The notes: generated from the letters alone by a model not told the origin. A stretch of 64,000 bases of DNA from Streptomyces sp. CB01201 (GCF_002803085.1 NZ_NNBJ01000023.1:50251-114250); one strand, 5' to 3'. Shown: positions 1-8,081, counted from the stretch's first letter. Program-made: numbers and translations.

Positions 1-850
1 CCCCGGCCACCACAAGGGTGTCGCCGCCGCGTTCGAGCAGCAGATGGCGGTTGCGCAGCGGCTCCCAGCCCAGCTCGTCCATCAGGTCGACCCAGCCCTG
101 GGCCTCCCCGTAGTACTCGTGGTTGCCGGTGACGTAGACCCGGGCGCGCGTCGCCCGCACGGTGGCGAGTGGGGCGGCCTGGGCGCGGCGGCGCTCGGCC
201 GTACCGTCCGCGATGTCTCCGGTGTGGCAGACCAGGTCGGCGTCCAGCGTGTTGACCGTCTCGCAGACCCGCGCCGACCACCGGGCACGGTCGAGTGGGC
301 CGTAGTGGGTGTCGGTGATGAGGGCGACCCGCGTGCCGTCCAACCCGGCTCCCAGGCGCGGCAGTTGTACGTCGAGGCTGCGTACCCGGGGGACACGGCG
401 GGCCTCGGCGTACCCCCAGGCGAGCAGCACGGCGGCGGTGCCGAGGACCGCCCAGGTGACGCTCCGGGCACGGTCCTGGCCGTCGCCGACACCGGCCACG
501 GTCAGGGCGAGCCGCAGCAGGATGCCGAGCAGGACCGACCAGGTGAACAGGACCCAGATGGCGCCCAGCAGGGTGTCCCCGACGATCGCCGCCCAGTCCT
601 GCTGCCGCCGGCCGTGACCGCGGATCATCGCGAGCGGCATGCCGACCAGGCCGAGGGCGAACAGGGCGGTTCCGGCCAGAGTGACGGGCAGCGGCCACTG
701 CTGACCGGCGTACAGCAGCACCCAGCAGGGCACGGTCCAGAGGAGGATGGGGGCGATCAGGGGCAGCCAGCGCATCACGCGGCGCAGCCGGCTCGGCTTG
801 GGTTCGTCCGCCGCGCTGTCCGCGGATCGGGTGTTGCTGGTGTCGGTCAC
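1..850 (-). CDS. Membrane-anchored metallophosphoesterase, 3' end cut by window edge
   Basis: Reading the minus strand from a GTG at 850 gives an open frame to the window edge; a GGAGGAGG-like ribosome site lies just upstream. About 100 N-terminal residues carry several hydrophobic segments (RWLPLIAPILLWTVPCW, then further stretches). A calcineurin-like metallophosphoesterase domain follows, with the metal-binding motifs DTHYGP, HTGDIADG and GNHEY in the expected order. The family hydrolyses phosphoesters using a two-metal centre; the substrate cannot be told. The last catalytic histidine motif lies outside the window. Membrane segments followed by a phosphoesterase resemble YkuE/YaeI-type proteins, which would place the active site at the membrane. 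The family call is firm, the physiological role is not. Confidence 0.88.
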   Translation of the reverse strand, partial: MTDTSNTRSADSAADEPKPSRLRRVMRWLPLIAPILLWTVPCWVLLYAGQQWPLPVTLAGTALFALGLVGMPLAMIRGHGRRQQDWAAIVGDTLLGAIWVLFTWSVLLGILLRLALTVAGVGDGQDRARSVTWAVLGTAAVLLAWGYAEARRVPRVRSLDVQLPRLGAGLDGTRVALITDTHYGPLDRARWSARVCETVNTLDADLVCHTGDIADGTAERRRAQAAPLATVRATRARVYVTGNHEYYGEAQGWVDLMDELGWEPLRNRHLLLERGGDTLVVAG

Positions 851-977
851 GCTTCCCCTCCTCCATCAACCAGGTCCTCGGTCAACCGGGCTGCCGTTGC
901 GCGCACTGTAACCGGTTGTCCTCGGCCGGCCGGAGGAGCGGTGCTCGTGGGGTCGCCCACGAGGTGGTCGACGCGTG

Positions 978-1619
978 CTATCCGAGGGACGACTCCACGC
1001 GGGCGGCGAAGTCCAGCACCGCGCGGGAGCCGAGGGACCAGGCGCGGGCAGTGGGGCGATGCAGGGTCTGGACGCGTAGGACCGAACCCTCGGGGAGCGG
1101 CTCGATCGCCAGCCGGCTTGCCGCCTGCCAGGTGTGGTTCCGGTCGGGGCCGGCCGTGGCGGGTGTCAGCGCACGGGCGGCATCGAGGAGGGGCGTGTTC
1201 CCGTTGAGGCGGCCCGCGACCGCGGGGTCTCCCTCGAAGTGGCCGGGGGCGCCGCCGCCGGGGACGCTCAGTTCGAGCGGAGAGGGAACCGGTGGGGTCA
1301 GCGGCACCGCGTACCAGAGGTGCCCCAGTCCCAGGCTACGGCGGATTCCCGAGCGGCCGGTCAGGACGGAGGCGCGCAGTTCGAAGGGCCGGGGGGACTG
1401 GGCGTCGATGTAGAGGAAGCAGTGGGTCGGCGCGGGCATGCCGCTGAGTCGTGGGCGCGGCGGGAGCAGGCTTCCGGCCGGTGTGCCGGTGCTCTCGGCC
1501 GGCAGGATCGTGCTCAACGGCGTTGCCGTCAGGGCGAGTTCGTCTGCCAGTGCGGTGGTGATGTCGACGGCGGCCTGCTCGGGGGTGGCGTTCCGGCCGG
1601 TCCAGACTGCGGCGGGCAT
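978..1619 (-). CDS. Hypothetical protein, 213 aa
   Basis: I do not recognise this family. The ATG at 1619 has a strong ribosome site (GGAGGAG) about seven bases upstream, and codon positions follow Streptomyces usage. The protein is soluble-looking, proline-rich in the middle, with no signal peptide, membrane segment or obvious catalytic motif. It starts 20 bases after the stop of the upstream gene (1640-2035), so the two probably form one transcript. Real-gene confidence rests on frame, ribosome site and operon spacing; no function can be proposed. Confidence 0.7.
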   Translation of the reverse strand: MPAAVWTGRNATPEQAAVDITTALADELALTATPLSTILPAESTGTPAGSLLPPRPRLSGMPAPTHCFLYIDAQSPRPFELRASVLTGRSGIRRSLGLGHLWYAVPLTPPVPSPLELSVPGGGAPGHFEGDPAVAGRLNGNTPLLDAARALTPATAGPDRNHTWQAASRLAIEPLPEGSVLRVQTLHRPTARAWSLGSRAVLDFAARVESSLG

Positions 1620-1639
1620 GGGCGGTCTCCTCCGCTCGG

Positions 1640-2035
1640 TCAGGAGAGGCCGGCGGCTTCTTGGCGGACCCTGGCCGCCTGCTGGCCTTGGCCTCCGGCG
1701 TCCAGCAGTTCGCTCAGCCGCCCGAGGGCCGCCCTGCGTTCCGCCCGGAACCGACCCGGCCGGGCCTCGGTGAGCCTGCGCCAGGCGTCGGCGGCTTCCC
1801 CGGCTCGGGCCAGCGCTTCCGGAGCCCGCCCGTGGGTGGCCAAGTCGTCGCGACTGAGGTCGAGTTGCTGGGCCTGCCGGAGCAGAACCTGGGTCGGATC
1901 CGCGACGGGAACCGGCGCGGCGGCCTCCTCGCGGGCGACCCTGCGCCTGCGCACGGTCACGCTGATGTATCCGACCAGGGCGATGAGTGCGCCGGTGATG
2001 AGCGCGGAGACGAGCTTGTGCAAGAGATCGTTCAT
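1640..2035 (-). CDS. Small single-pass membrane protein with helical repeat-like tail
   Basis: This 131-residue protein opens with one membrane segment (residues 8-27, LVSALITGALIALVGYISV) followed by an arginine-rich stop-transfer stretch. The cytoplasmic remainder is alpha-helical and alanine/arginine rich (ALARAGEAADAWRRLTEARP), reminiscent of one or two TPR-type hairpins. Streptomyces genomes encode many short TPR-like proteins of unknown role beside NACHT or SARP regulators, and such regulators lie close by here. It is the first gene of a likely two-gene unit with the 213-aa hypothetical gene. Function is unknown; the membrane-anchor prediction is solid, the TPR comparison is an inference. 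Confidence 0.7.
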   Translation of the reverse strand: MNDLLHKLVSALITGALIALVGYISVTVRRRRVAREEAAAPVPVADPTQVLLRQAQQLDLSRDDLATHGRAPEALARAGEAADAWRRLTEARPGRFRAERRAALGRLSELLDAGGQGQQAARVRQEAAGLS

Positions 2036-2197
2036 GGGGGAGACCTGTTCACTCGACGTGGAGAGGATGGGCGTCAGTGGATACGCGTCAAGCGCGCTGC
2101 GGGTGCGCGACCGGCTGTTCGGCGCCCCGCCCCACTGTGGCGGGGTGTGTTGAAATGGCGATGAAACCCCGATGCGGGCGGACCCGCCCTGCGGAGG

Positions 2198-2926
2198 TCA
2201 GGGGGCGTCCCCGCCGCGGCAGTGTTCGACAAGGGCCCGGAGCACGAAGACGTTCGGGATCCTGGACAGCGGCGGGCCGAGTCTGTGCCGACGCCCGTCG
2301 ACGGTGGCTGTGAGGAACCCCCCGGCCGCGCCCACCCGTTGCACCTGTGACCACGGCCACGCCGTGCCCGCGTCCTGGTGTCCGATGTGCTCCGTGGTCA
2401 GCCAGACGTCACCGAACCAGACACGCTCGCCCCGGTGGAGCGCGGCCAGGGCGCCGGGCAGCAGGGCACAGGTGATCGCCCGTTCCGCCACGCGCTCCCA
2501 GCCCTGCGGGTCACCTCCGCCCCCGGGGCCGCCGTACAGCACCAGGCGCTTGCCCGCGACGTCGCTGAGCGTGTGGATGACGGTGGCGCCCGCGAAGGAG
2601 GAGCCGCGGCGCCCGGTGCTGTGCTGGAACACCGAGGTGGTGTCGTACCGGACGACGTGGACACGGCCCTTCACCACCACGGTCATCCCCTGCGCATACA
2701 GGTCGAGTCGGGCGCTCGGGCTCGGGCTCGTCGTGGCGGAGGGGCCGTACCGGGCTCCGGCCGACAGACGACGGATCGCCAGGTGGCGGCCGATGCGGGT
2801 AAGGGGGCGGTACGCGGTCGCGGTGTGGGTGGCCAGCCGTCTGCCGAGGCGTGCGCGGCCGGCCGCCGCGGAGATCCGTGCCAGGAGCAGCTCTTCGTCG
2901 CGGGTACGCGAGGTCGGTCCCGTCAT
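2198..2926 (-). CDS. DUF6585-like protein
   Basis: A 242-residue protein with the layout I associate with the Streptomyces DUF6585 family: an N-terminal arginine-rich helical part, then a beta-rich core (LDLYAQGMTVVVKGRVHVVRY, broken here at 20 residues), and a second core with WPWSQVQRV and a C-terminal IPNVFVLRALVEHC helix. That resembles a PH-like fold, but the comparison is an inference. Its ATG overlaps the stop of the LuxR-SARP gene by four bases (ATGA), so the two are translationally coupled and the regulator is made first. No signal peptide or catalytic motif is evident. The family name is from memory and should be treated as tentative. Confidence 0.75.
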   Translation of the reverse strand: MTGPTSRTRDEELLLARISAAAGRARLGRRLATHTATAYRPLTRIGRHLAIRRLSAGARYGPSATTSPSPSARLDLYAQGMTVVVKGRVHVVRYDTTSVFQHSTGRRGSSFAGATVIHTLSDVAGKRLVLYGGPGGGGDPQGWERVAERAITCALLPGALAALHRGERVWFGDVWLTTEHIGHQDAGTAWPWSQVQRVGAAGGFLTATVDGRRHRLGPPLSRIPNVFVLRALVEHCRGGDAP

Positions 2927-3975
2927 GGCGCGGCCGGGGAGAGGCCGCCGTCGCCTCCGAGCATGATCGTCCGGTGCGTCCGCCGTAGGAGGCGGCTCGG
3001 TGCCACTCCCAGCTCGTCGGCCAGCCGGCGCCGGGTGCGCTCGAACACGCGCAACGCGTCGGCCTGCCGCCCGCTGAGGCAGAGCGCGCGCATCAGCATC
3101 GCGCCGACGGGCTCGTCCAGTGGCCGGGCCGCGGCCAGCGCCGACAACTCGCCGACCGCCTCGGAGTGACGGCCCAGCCTGAGTTGCAGATCCAGCTTGC
3201 GCAGCGTCAGGCCGGTCCTGTGCTCAGTGAGCCGCAGCCGCTCCAACTCCGCGAACGGGCCCGGCAGTCCGGCCAGCGGCTCGCCGCGGAACAGGTCCAG
3301 CGCCTGGGCGCAGACCCCTGCTGCCTCGGCCAGTTCGCCGGACCGCTCGGCCGCAGCGGCCGCACCGGCCAGTTCTTCCATGCGCGTTACGTCCACCTCG
3401 ACCGCGCCGGGGACCAGCCGGTAGCCGCACCGGTCGTGCCTGATGACCGAATCCGTACCGTCTTCCGCCTGGAGGACCTTGCGAAGCCGGTAGATGTAGA
3501 CCGGCACGACCTTGGTGAGCGGGGGCTCCATCCCCCAGATTCCGTCCAGGAGTTCATCCTTGCTGACCGTGCGGTCCCGACACAGCGCCAGCCGCGCCAG
3601 CACGGCCTGTTGGCGGAGGTGCCCCAGGTCCACCGGCTGCCCGCCGCGCCATGCCCGCAGCGGGCCGAGCAGGGAGATGCGCACCGGCCGTTCGCGGACG
3701 GCCAACCGCCGCACGGGAAGGACCGGCACCCGCGGGCCACGGCCGGGAACGACCAGCCCGCTGTCGAAGGCGTGGACGATGGCGGCGGCCCGGTCCCGCA
3801 GCCCGAGCTTGGTGAGGATCCCGCGCAGGTGGACGTCGACCCCGCTCTCCGAGAGGGCGAGGGCACGGGCGATCTCCTGGTCGGCCAGACCGCAGCCGAC
3901 GGCGCGGAGCAACTCGCGCTCCAGGCGGGTGAGCTGGGGGACGGCTGGACGGCCGAGGGCCATGGTCGTCGGCAT
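2923..3975 (-). CDS. LuxR-type HTH fused to SARP (OmpR-type HTH plus BTAD) regulator
   Basis: Residues 15-70 form a LuxR/GerE helix-turn-helix (LTRLERELLRAVGCGLADQE, then EIARALALSESGVDVHLRGI). From about residue 95 comes a SARP body: an OmpR-type winged helix (ISLLGPLRAWRGG through VYIYRLRKVL and CGYRLV) and a bacterial transcriptional activation domain (residues 195-345, with AAARPLDEPVGAMLMRALCL). SARPs normally begin directly with the winged helix, so the extra LuxR domain gives two DNA-binding modules in one 350-residue protein. A ribosome site AGGAG precedes the ATG. The gene is divergent from the XRE-NACHT gene and coupled to the DUF6585-like gene. Target genes are unknown; no complete biosynthetic cluster is visible nearby. 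Confidence 0.88.
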   Translation of the reverse strand: MPTTMALGRPAVPQLTRLERELLRAVGCGLADQEIARALALSESGVDVHLRGILTKLGLRDRAAAIVHAFDSGLVVPGRGPRVPVLPVRRLAVRERPVRISLLGPLRAWRGGQPVDLGHLRQQAVLARLALCRDRTVSKDELLDGIWGMEPPLTKVVPVYIYRLRKVLQAEDGTDSVIRHDRCGYRLVPGAVEVDVTRMEELAGAAAAAERSGELAEAAGVCAQALDLFRGEPLAGLPGPFAELERLRLTEHRTGLTLRKLDLQLRLGRHSEAVGELSALAAARPLDEPVGAMLMRALCLSGRQADALRVFERTRRRLADELGVAPSRLLRRTHRTIMLGGDGGLSPAAP

Positions 3976-4052
3976 GCGTGCGCTCCTGGCATGAGGGGGC
4001 GGGCGTTGCCGTCGACGTTGGTCACAGGGCGGGGAATCGGACAGGCCGACCG

Positions 4053-4072
4053 ACCGGCCGTATGCGGCCGGT
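4053..4072. promoter_or_regulatory. Perfect 8-bp inverted repeat in the SARP / XRE-NACHT divergent region
   Basis: The arms ACCGGCCG and CGGCCGGT are separated by TATG, giving a 20-bp perfect dyad. It lies in the 155-bp space between the start codons of the LuxR-SARP gene and the XRE-NACHT gene, and just upstream of a TAGAGT sequence (4081-4086) that could be a -10 element for the NACHT gene. Both neighbours encode DNA-binding domains, so an operator shared by the two promoters is plausible. A structural hairpin is the alternative. Confidence 0.45.
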
Positions 4073-4130
4073 GGCCACGCTAGAGTCCCTCACCTGGGGA
4101 AATCGACGTGCCGGGGGAAGGCCGAGACCC

Positions 4131-6515
4131 GTGAACAATGAGTTCAGCGCGCTGCTGAAGAAGCTTCGGCTTGAGGCGAACCTGACACAAGAGGCGCTGG
4201 CGGAGCGCGCCGGAGTGGGCGTCCGCACCATCCGTGGGCTGGAGACCGGCGAGCGCGCCGACCCGCGGATGACCACCGTGAGGCTCCTGGCGGACGCGCT
4301 CGACCTCAGCTCCGAGGGACGCGAACGGCTGCTGGCGGCTGCCGTCCGCCGGACCCCGGACGGCGACGGACCGGCGGAATCGGCCGTTCCATCCGACTCG
4401 CCCCTTGGATCGCTGCCAACTCCGCCGCCCGGGCCGTCCCTTCCGCTCGGCACGTCCGGGCCGACAGTGGGCGGCCCGCCGGGATCGCCGTTGCACCGAA
4501 CCCTTACCGATGTCTGCGACCAGGTCGCGCAGACGGTGGCCGCCCGCTGGCAGCGCGAGGAGGAACAGCGGCAGGTCCACGATCCCTATCCGCTGCCGGT
4601 GCGCTGGCGTCCCGTCGCCGAGGAACTGACCGACCACTGGGCCAACATCCGCCGCCTGCCCCCGGGCAGCGGGCACCGCCCCCTGGATCTGAGCGGCCAG
4701 GTGGACGCGATCGTGGAGGTGTACCGGCGGATCCCGTCCGGACGGCTGGTGGTCCTTGGCCGCTCGGGCTCCGGCAAGACGATCCTGGCCGTGCGGTTCG
4801 TCCTGGACCAGCTGAAGGCCAGGGGCCTCGCCGATCCCGTACCGGTGATCTTCAGCATCGGCTCGTGGGACCCCACCGCCGCCGCGTTCCGGGACTGGCT
4901 CGCCTCGCAACTGACCCGCGATCACCCCGGCCTCGCCGCCCTGGGACCCGGCGGTACGAACCTGGCCGGCGCGCTCGTCGAGACCGGCCGCATCCTCCCT
5001 GTGCTGGACGGCTTCGACGAGATGGCCGACGGCCTGCGCCGCCCCGCGCTGGAAGCCCTCAACGCCACCACGCTGCCGCTGCTCCTGACGAGCCGTCCGG
5101 CCGAGTACGCCGCGGCGGTGGCCGAAACCGATGTCCTCACCTCTGCCGCCGCGGTCGAACTGTCCGATCTCACCCTGGAAGACCTGGCGGCCTACCTGCC
5201 CCGCACCACCCGTAAAGCCCGCGGCCAGAGCCCGTCGGAGACCGCATGGGAACCCGTCCTGAGCGAACTGCGCGAGCGGCCGCACGGTCCACCCGGCGCC
5301 AACCTCGCCGCGGTGCTGACCACTCCGCTGATGGTCACCCTCGCCCGCGCCGTCTACAGCGACACCCCGGGCAGCGACCCGGCAACGCTCCTCGACAGCA
5401 GCCGCTTCGGCACCCCTGAGGATCTGGAGGACCACCTCCTCGACAACTTCACCGCGGCCGCCTACCGCCCCCGACCCGGGCAGCGCCTCAGCGGCGGATC
5501 GCTGCGCACCTGGGACCCGGACCGCGCCCGGTACTGGCTCGGCTACCTGGCCCACCACTTGAACCGGCTGGACACGCCCGACCTGGAATGGTGGCGACTG
5601 GGCCACGGGCTGAGCCGTGGCACCCGCACCCTGGCGACCGCGCTGGTGATCTGCCTGGCCATCACGCTCGTCGACGGCCTGGCCGGCATCCCCTTCGACC
5701 CGCTCGCCTATCAGCTCGTGGACGGGCCGGTGGCGGGCCTTCTGGGCGGGCTCCTGTTCGGGCTCGCATACTGGCTGATGGTCGCGGCCAGGGACACCGC
5801 CGTGGAGCCCTCCGTCGTCCGCATGAGGTTGCGCGGCAGAGAGCGCGGAACACGCGGGCGCCCTCTTCGCCGGCTACTGACCGGGGTGCTCTGCGGATTG
5901 GTGTTCGGCTTCGGGTACGGCTTCGTACGCGGGACGGTCAACGGCGTCCTGTTCCACGCCCGCCTCGCCGACCTTCTGGCCGGCAGCCTCGGCGACGGCA
6001 CCATCTACGGCCTGATATTCGCCCTCGCGGCCGGCCCCACCCTCGGTCTGCTCTCCCTCTTCGAAGCGCCGCTCGACCTCCGCTCGGCCGTCAATCCCCG
6101 CGGTCTGCTGCGGGCCAACGGTCGCACGGTCGCCACCCAACTCCTCGTCTGGGCGCCCACTTTCGGCCTCTTCGTCGGGCTCGGTTCCACGGTGGTGATC
6201 CGCGCCGCCGCGGTGGTCCTCGGCCCGGTCGTGTGGAACCTCACGGCCGCCCTCAAGCTCGGCGTCATCAGCGGGCTCGGTGGCGCCTTCGGCTACGTGT
6301 TCAGCCTGACCTCCTGGGGCCAGTGGACGGTCTTCTCACGGATCTGGCTGCCGATGACCGGCAGGCTCCCCTGGTCAGTCGTCTCCTTCCTCGAAGACGC
6401 CTACCAGCGAGGCGTACTGCGCCAAGCCGGCGCGGTCTACCAGTTCCGCCATGCCCGCCTCCAGCACCACCTGGCCCGCTCCTACCGGCCACCGCGCTCG
6501 GGTTCGGTGCGATAG
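4131..6515 (+). CDS. XRE HTH-NACHT NTPase with C-terminal membrane segments
   Basis: I chose the GTG at 4131 because GGGGGAAG lies ten bases upstream and the XRE domain starts at once (FSALLKKLRLEANLTQEALA). The 794-residue protein has an XRE helix-turn-helix (about 5-65), a proline-rich linker, then a NACHT-type STAND NTPase: Walker A GRSGSGKT (210-217), Walker B LPVLDGFDE (about 289-297) and a sensor-like LLLTSRP. From about residue 500 come five to seven hydrophobic segments, and the last 60 residues look soluble (VSFLEDAYQRGVLRQAGAVY). NACHT proteins are signal-transducing ATPases, and some bacterial ones act against phages. A DNA-binding NACHT anchored in the membrane could instead be a sensor-regulator. 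The stop overlaps the convergent sigma-like gene by 34 bases. Confidence 0.88.
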   Translation: MNNEFSALLKKLRLEANLTQEALAERAGVGVRTIRGLETGERADPRMTTVRLLADALDLSSEGRERLLAAAVRRTPDGDGPAESAVPSDSPLGSLPTPPPGPSLPLGTSGPTVGGPPGSPLHRTLTDVCDQVAQTVAARWQREEEQRQVHDPYPLPVRWRPVAEELTDHWANIRRLPPGSGHRPLDLSGQVDAIVEVYRRIPSGRLVVLGRSGSGKTILAVRFVLDQLKARGLADPVPVIFSIGSWDPTAAAFRDWLASQLTRDHPGLAALGPGGTNLAGALVETGRILPVLDGFDEMADGLRRPALEALNATTLPLLLTSRPAEYAAAVAETDVLTSAAAVELSDLTLEDLAAYLPRTTRKARGQSPSETAWEPVLSELRERPHGPPGANLAAVLTTPLMVTLARAVYSDTPGSDPATLLDSSRFGTPEDLEDHLLDNFTAAAYRPRPGQRLSGGSLRTWDPDRARYWLGYLAHHLNRLDTPDLEWWRLGHGLSRGTRTLATALVICLAITLVDGLAGIPFDPLAYQLVDGPVAGLLGGLLFGLAYWLMVAARDTAVEPSVVRMRLRGRERGTRGRPLRRLLTGVLCGLVFGFGYGFVRGTVNGVLFHARLADLLAGSLGDGTIYGLIFALAAGPTLGLLSLFEAPLDLRSAVNPRGLLRANGRTVATQLLVWAPTFGLFVGLGSTVVIRAAAVVLGPVVWNLTAALKLGVISGLGGAFGYVFSLTSWGQWTVFSRIWLPMTGRLPWSVVSFLEDAYQRGVLRQAGAVYQFRHARLQHHLARSYRPPRSGSVR

Positions 6516-7171
6516 GCCGCATCGCGCCCGCGAGCGCCGGTCCCGCGAGCACCGGCCCCGCGCGCGCCGGCCGTCGGCGTCGGCGTTGACGGCAATGATG
6601 TCGCGCGGTCGGCCCGTGGCGAACCGGCCTGCCGTCGCTTGGTCACAAGGGCGGCGCGAAGCTGCCGGGCCGCCGCATCGGGTGCCAGGCCGATGAGGTG
6701 GGCGGCTTCCTGATAGGTGTGTCCACCCAGAAGCGTCAAGCCCAGCAAGGCCTCCTGGGTTGTGCAGGCCGGTGGGGGCTGTACTGGCGGTGGCTGAGCG
6801 GCGGCGCCCGCCGACTCGTGCGTGCCGGGCCCGCCGCGCTCGGTGGGTGCGCGGGTGGGGGATCGAGGCCCGTCTGCGGGCGGACTGCACACCGCCTGCC
6901 ACAGCCCGGCGGCCAGATGGCGACGCTGCGTGCGCGGGTCGCTTGCCAGGGCGCCGGGGCGGGTGCCCAGCTTGCTCATCGCCACGACGAACACGGCGTC
7001 CGCCGTGGAACCGTCCTGGCACAGGAGGTGGGCGAGCATGTACAGGGGGTGAGCATGGTCGTCGTACAGCGCGGCGAACTCGGTTGCCGTCCGCGGAACC
7101 CCATCACCGGCGGATGAGCTGGACCGGTTGCGCCGACGAGGGCCCATCGTGCTCGGGAGGATGTGGTTCAT
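6482..7171 (-). CDS. Sigma-70-family-like protein, divergent ECF type
   Basis: The likely start is the ATG at 7171 (MNHILPSTMG); a longer open frame upstream has poor coding character. Residues 25-75 (ATEFAALYDDHAHPLYMLAH and onward) resemble sigma region 2. After a low-complexity proline/serine linker, TTQEALLGLTLLGGHTYQEA followed by LIGLAPDAAARQLRAAL resembles sigma region 4.2. Both regions are weaker than in typical ECF factors and the linker is long, so it may be a degenerate or specialised sigma factor. The C-terminus is a run of Gly-Ala-Arg repeats (GARGAGARGTGARGR). It ends inside the convergent NACHT gene. The alternative is a sigma-like DNA-binding protein that does not recruit polymerase. 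Confidence 0.65.
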   Translation of the reverse strand: MNHILPSTMGPRRRNRSSSSAGDGVPRTATEFAALYDDHAHPLYMLAHLLCQDGSTADAVFVVAMSKLGTRPGALASDPRTQRRHLAAGLWQAVCSPPADGPRSPTRAPTERGGPGTHESAGAAAQPPPVQPPPACTTQEALLGLTLLGGHTYQEAAHLIGLAPDAAARQLRAALVTKRRQAGSPRADRATSLPSTPTPTAGARGAGARGTGARGRDAAYRTEPERGGR

Positions 7172-7670
7172 GATCCGCACCACCTGCGGCCGGAGGGATG
7201 GGGCGGCCGGGGGCTGGGGCGCTTGACTCCACCCTAGACCTTCCTGCCCCGAGCCGCTGAAACCGCTTCCCTCGCACGACGGATTCAGCCGCAGTGGCGG
7301 TTTTCCTCTGCTGCCCAGCCTGCTGCCGGGCCGAGCCGCCGACCCCGGACCGAGCCGCGCACCCCGAACCGAGCCGGACGCCCCGAGCCGGACGGTGCGG
7401 CTTCGTCCGTGTCGCGGGCACGGGGTGCACGGGGTGGGTGCATCGCGCCTTCTTCCGATCACGGGGGCGATTCCGGATCCGTCCGGCCGGTGAGGTCGCG
7501 TACGACGTCAATCGCGATCGGCGTGAGCGTCAACAGAGCCTGAAGTAAGGCGAGTTGACGCCACTCGCCGCATCGTCCCCTTGAAGGGGCGTGTCCTTGC
7601 CGACCATGCTCCCGCCGCATGAGAGCGCTCTCAAAAGGAGGGCGCCGCAACGGGAACGAGGCATCGCCCC
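7172..7670. other. 499-bp divergent intergenic region
   Basis: The region separates the sigma-like gene from the secreted papain-inhibitor-like gene. It holds a degenerate run of about 20-bp units built on ACCGAGCCG (about 7329-7400), a 13-bp perfect palindrome CCCCTTGAAGGGG (7577-7589) and the LacI-type palindrome listed separately at 7620. An open frame at 7459-7650 on the minus strand has weak coding character and was not called. Confidence 0.5.
7620..7633. promoter_or_regulatory. 14-bp palindrome resembling a CebR/LacI-family operator
   Basis: TGAGAGCGCTCTCA is a perfect palindrome 37 bases upstream of the start codon of the secreted DPBB protein. The CebR operator that controls cellulose-utilisation genes in streptomycetes is TGGGAGCGCTCCCA (established knowledge), which differs only at one symmetric position. 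LacI-family sugar regulators therefore are the best candidates to bind here. The site would overlap the transcript start or leader, consistent with repression. Confidence 0.6.
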
Positions 7671-8081
7671 ATGAGATTGACGAGATGGAGTGGAGTCGTG
7701 GCCGCCGCGGTCATCGGTCTCGCGTTCGGCACCGGAACGGCGCACGCCGACATACCCATAGGCAAGTCGATGTCGGGAAAGGCCACGTATTACAACGACA
7801 AGGGTTACGGCGCCTGTGGCACGCTCATCGACGCGTCGAGCCAGGACCTGGTCGCCGTGTCGCCCGCCTGGTGGACCTCCGCGAACCCGAACAACGACCC
7901 GCTGTGCAAGGGCATTTCGGTCCAAGTGACCTACCAGGGCAAGACGATCAAGGTTCCGGTCCGGGACAAGTGTCTGTCCTGCGACGCGACCCACATCGAC
8001 CTCAGCCAGACCGCGTTCCTCAAGTTCGCACCCCTGAACGTCGGTGTGATCAACGGAATCACCTGGAAATTCGTGAAGTAG
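7671..8081 (+). CDS. Secreted papain-inhibitor (SPI)-like double-psi beta-barrel protein
   Basis: The 136-residue product starts with a Sec signal peptide (RLTRW, hydrophobic core, cleavage after THA-type GTAHA at residue 26), leaving a 110-residue mature protein. The mature part contains ATYYNDKGYGACG, NNDPLCKG, VPVRDKC and CDATHIDLS, the pattern of the double-psi beta-barrel shared by expansins, barwin-like proteins and the Streptomyces papain inhibitor SPI, which also has about 110 residues as I recall. Four cysteines are placed for two disulfides. It could inhibit cysteine proteases outside the cell or loosen wall polysaccharide. The LacI-type palindrome upstream favours control by a sugar signal. 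No protease or cellulase gene is adjacent. Confidence 0.82.
   Translation: MRLTRWSGVVAAAVIGLAFGTGTAHADIPIGKSMSGKATYYNDKGYGACGTLIDASSQDLVAVSPAWWTSANPNNDPLCKGISVQVTYQGKTIKVPVRDKCLSCDATHIDLSQTAFLKFAPLNVGVINGITWKFVK

Noticed and set aside
1134..2153. Long plus-strand frame across the first small minus-strand genes
   Set aside because: Composition is arginine/glycine rich as in antisense shadows, and the minus-strand genes have good starts and codon usage.
7459..7650. Minus-strand open frame of 63 codons with a hydrophobic stretch
   Set aside because: No ribosome site, no recognised family, and it lies across the LacI-type palindrome and the likely promoter of the secreted DPBB gene.
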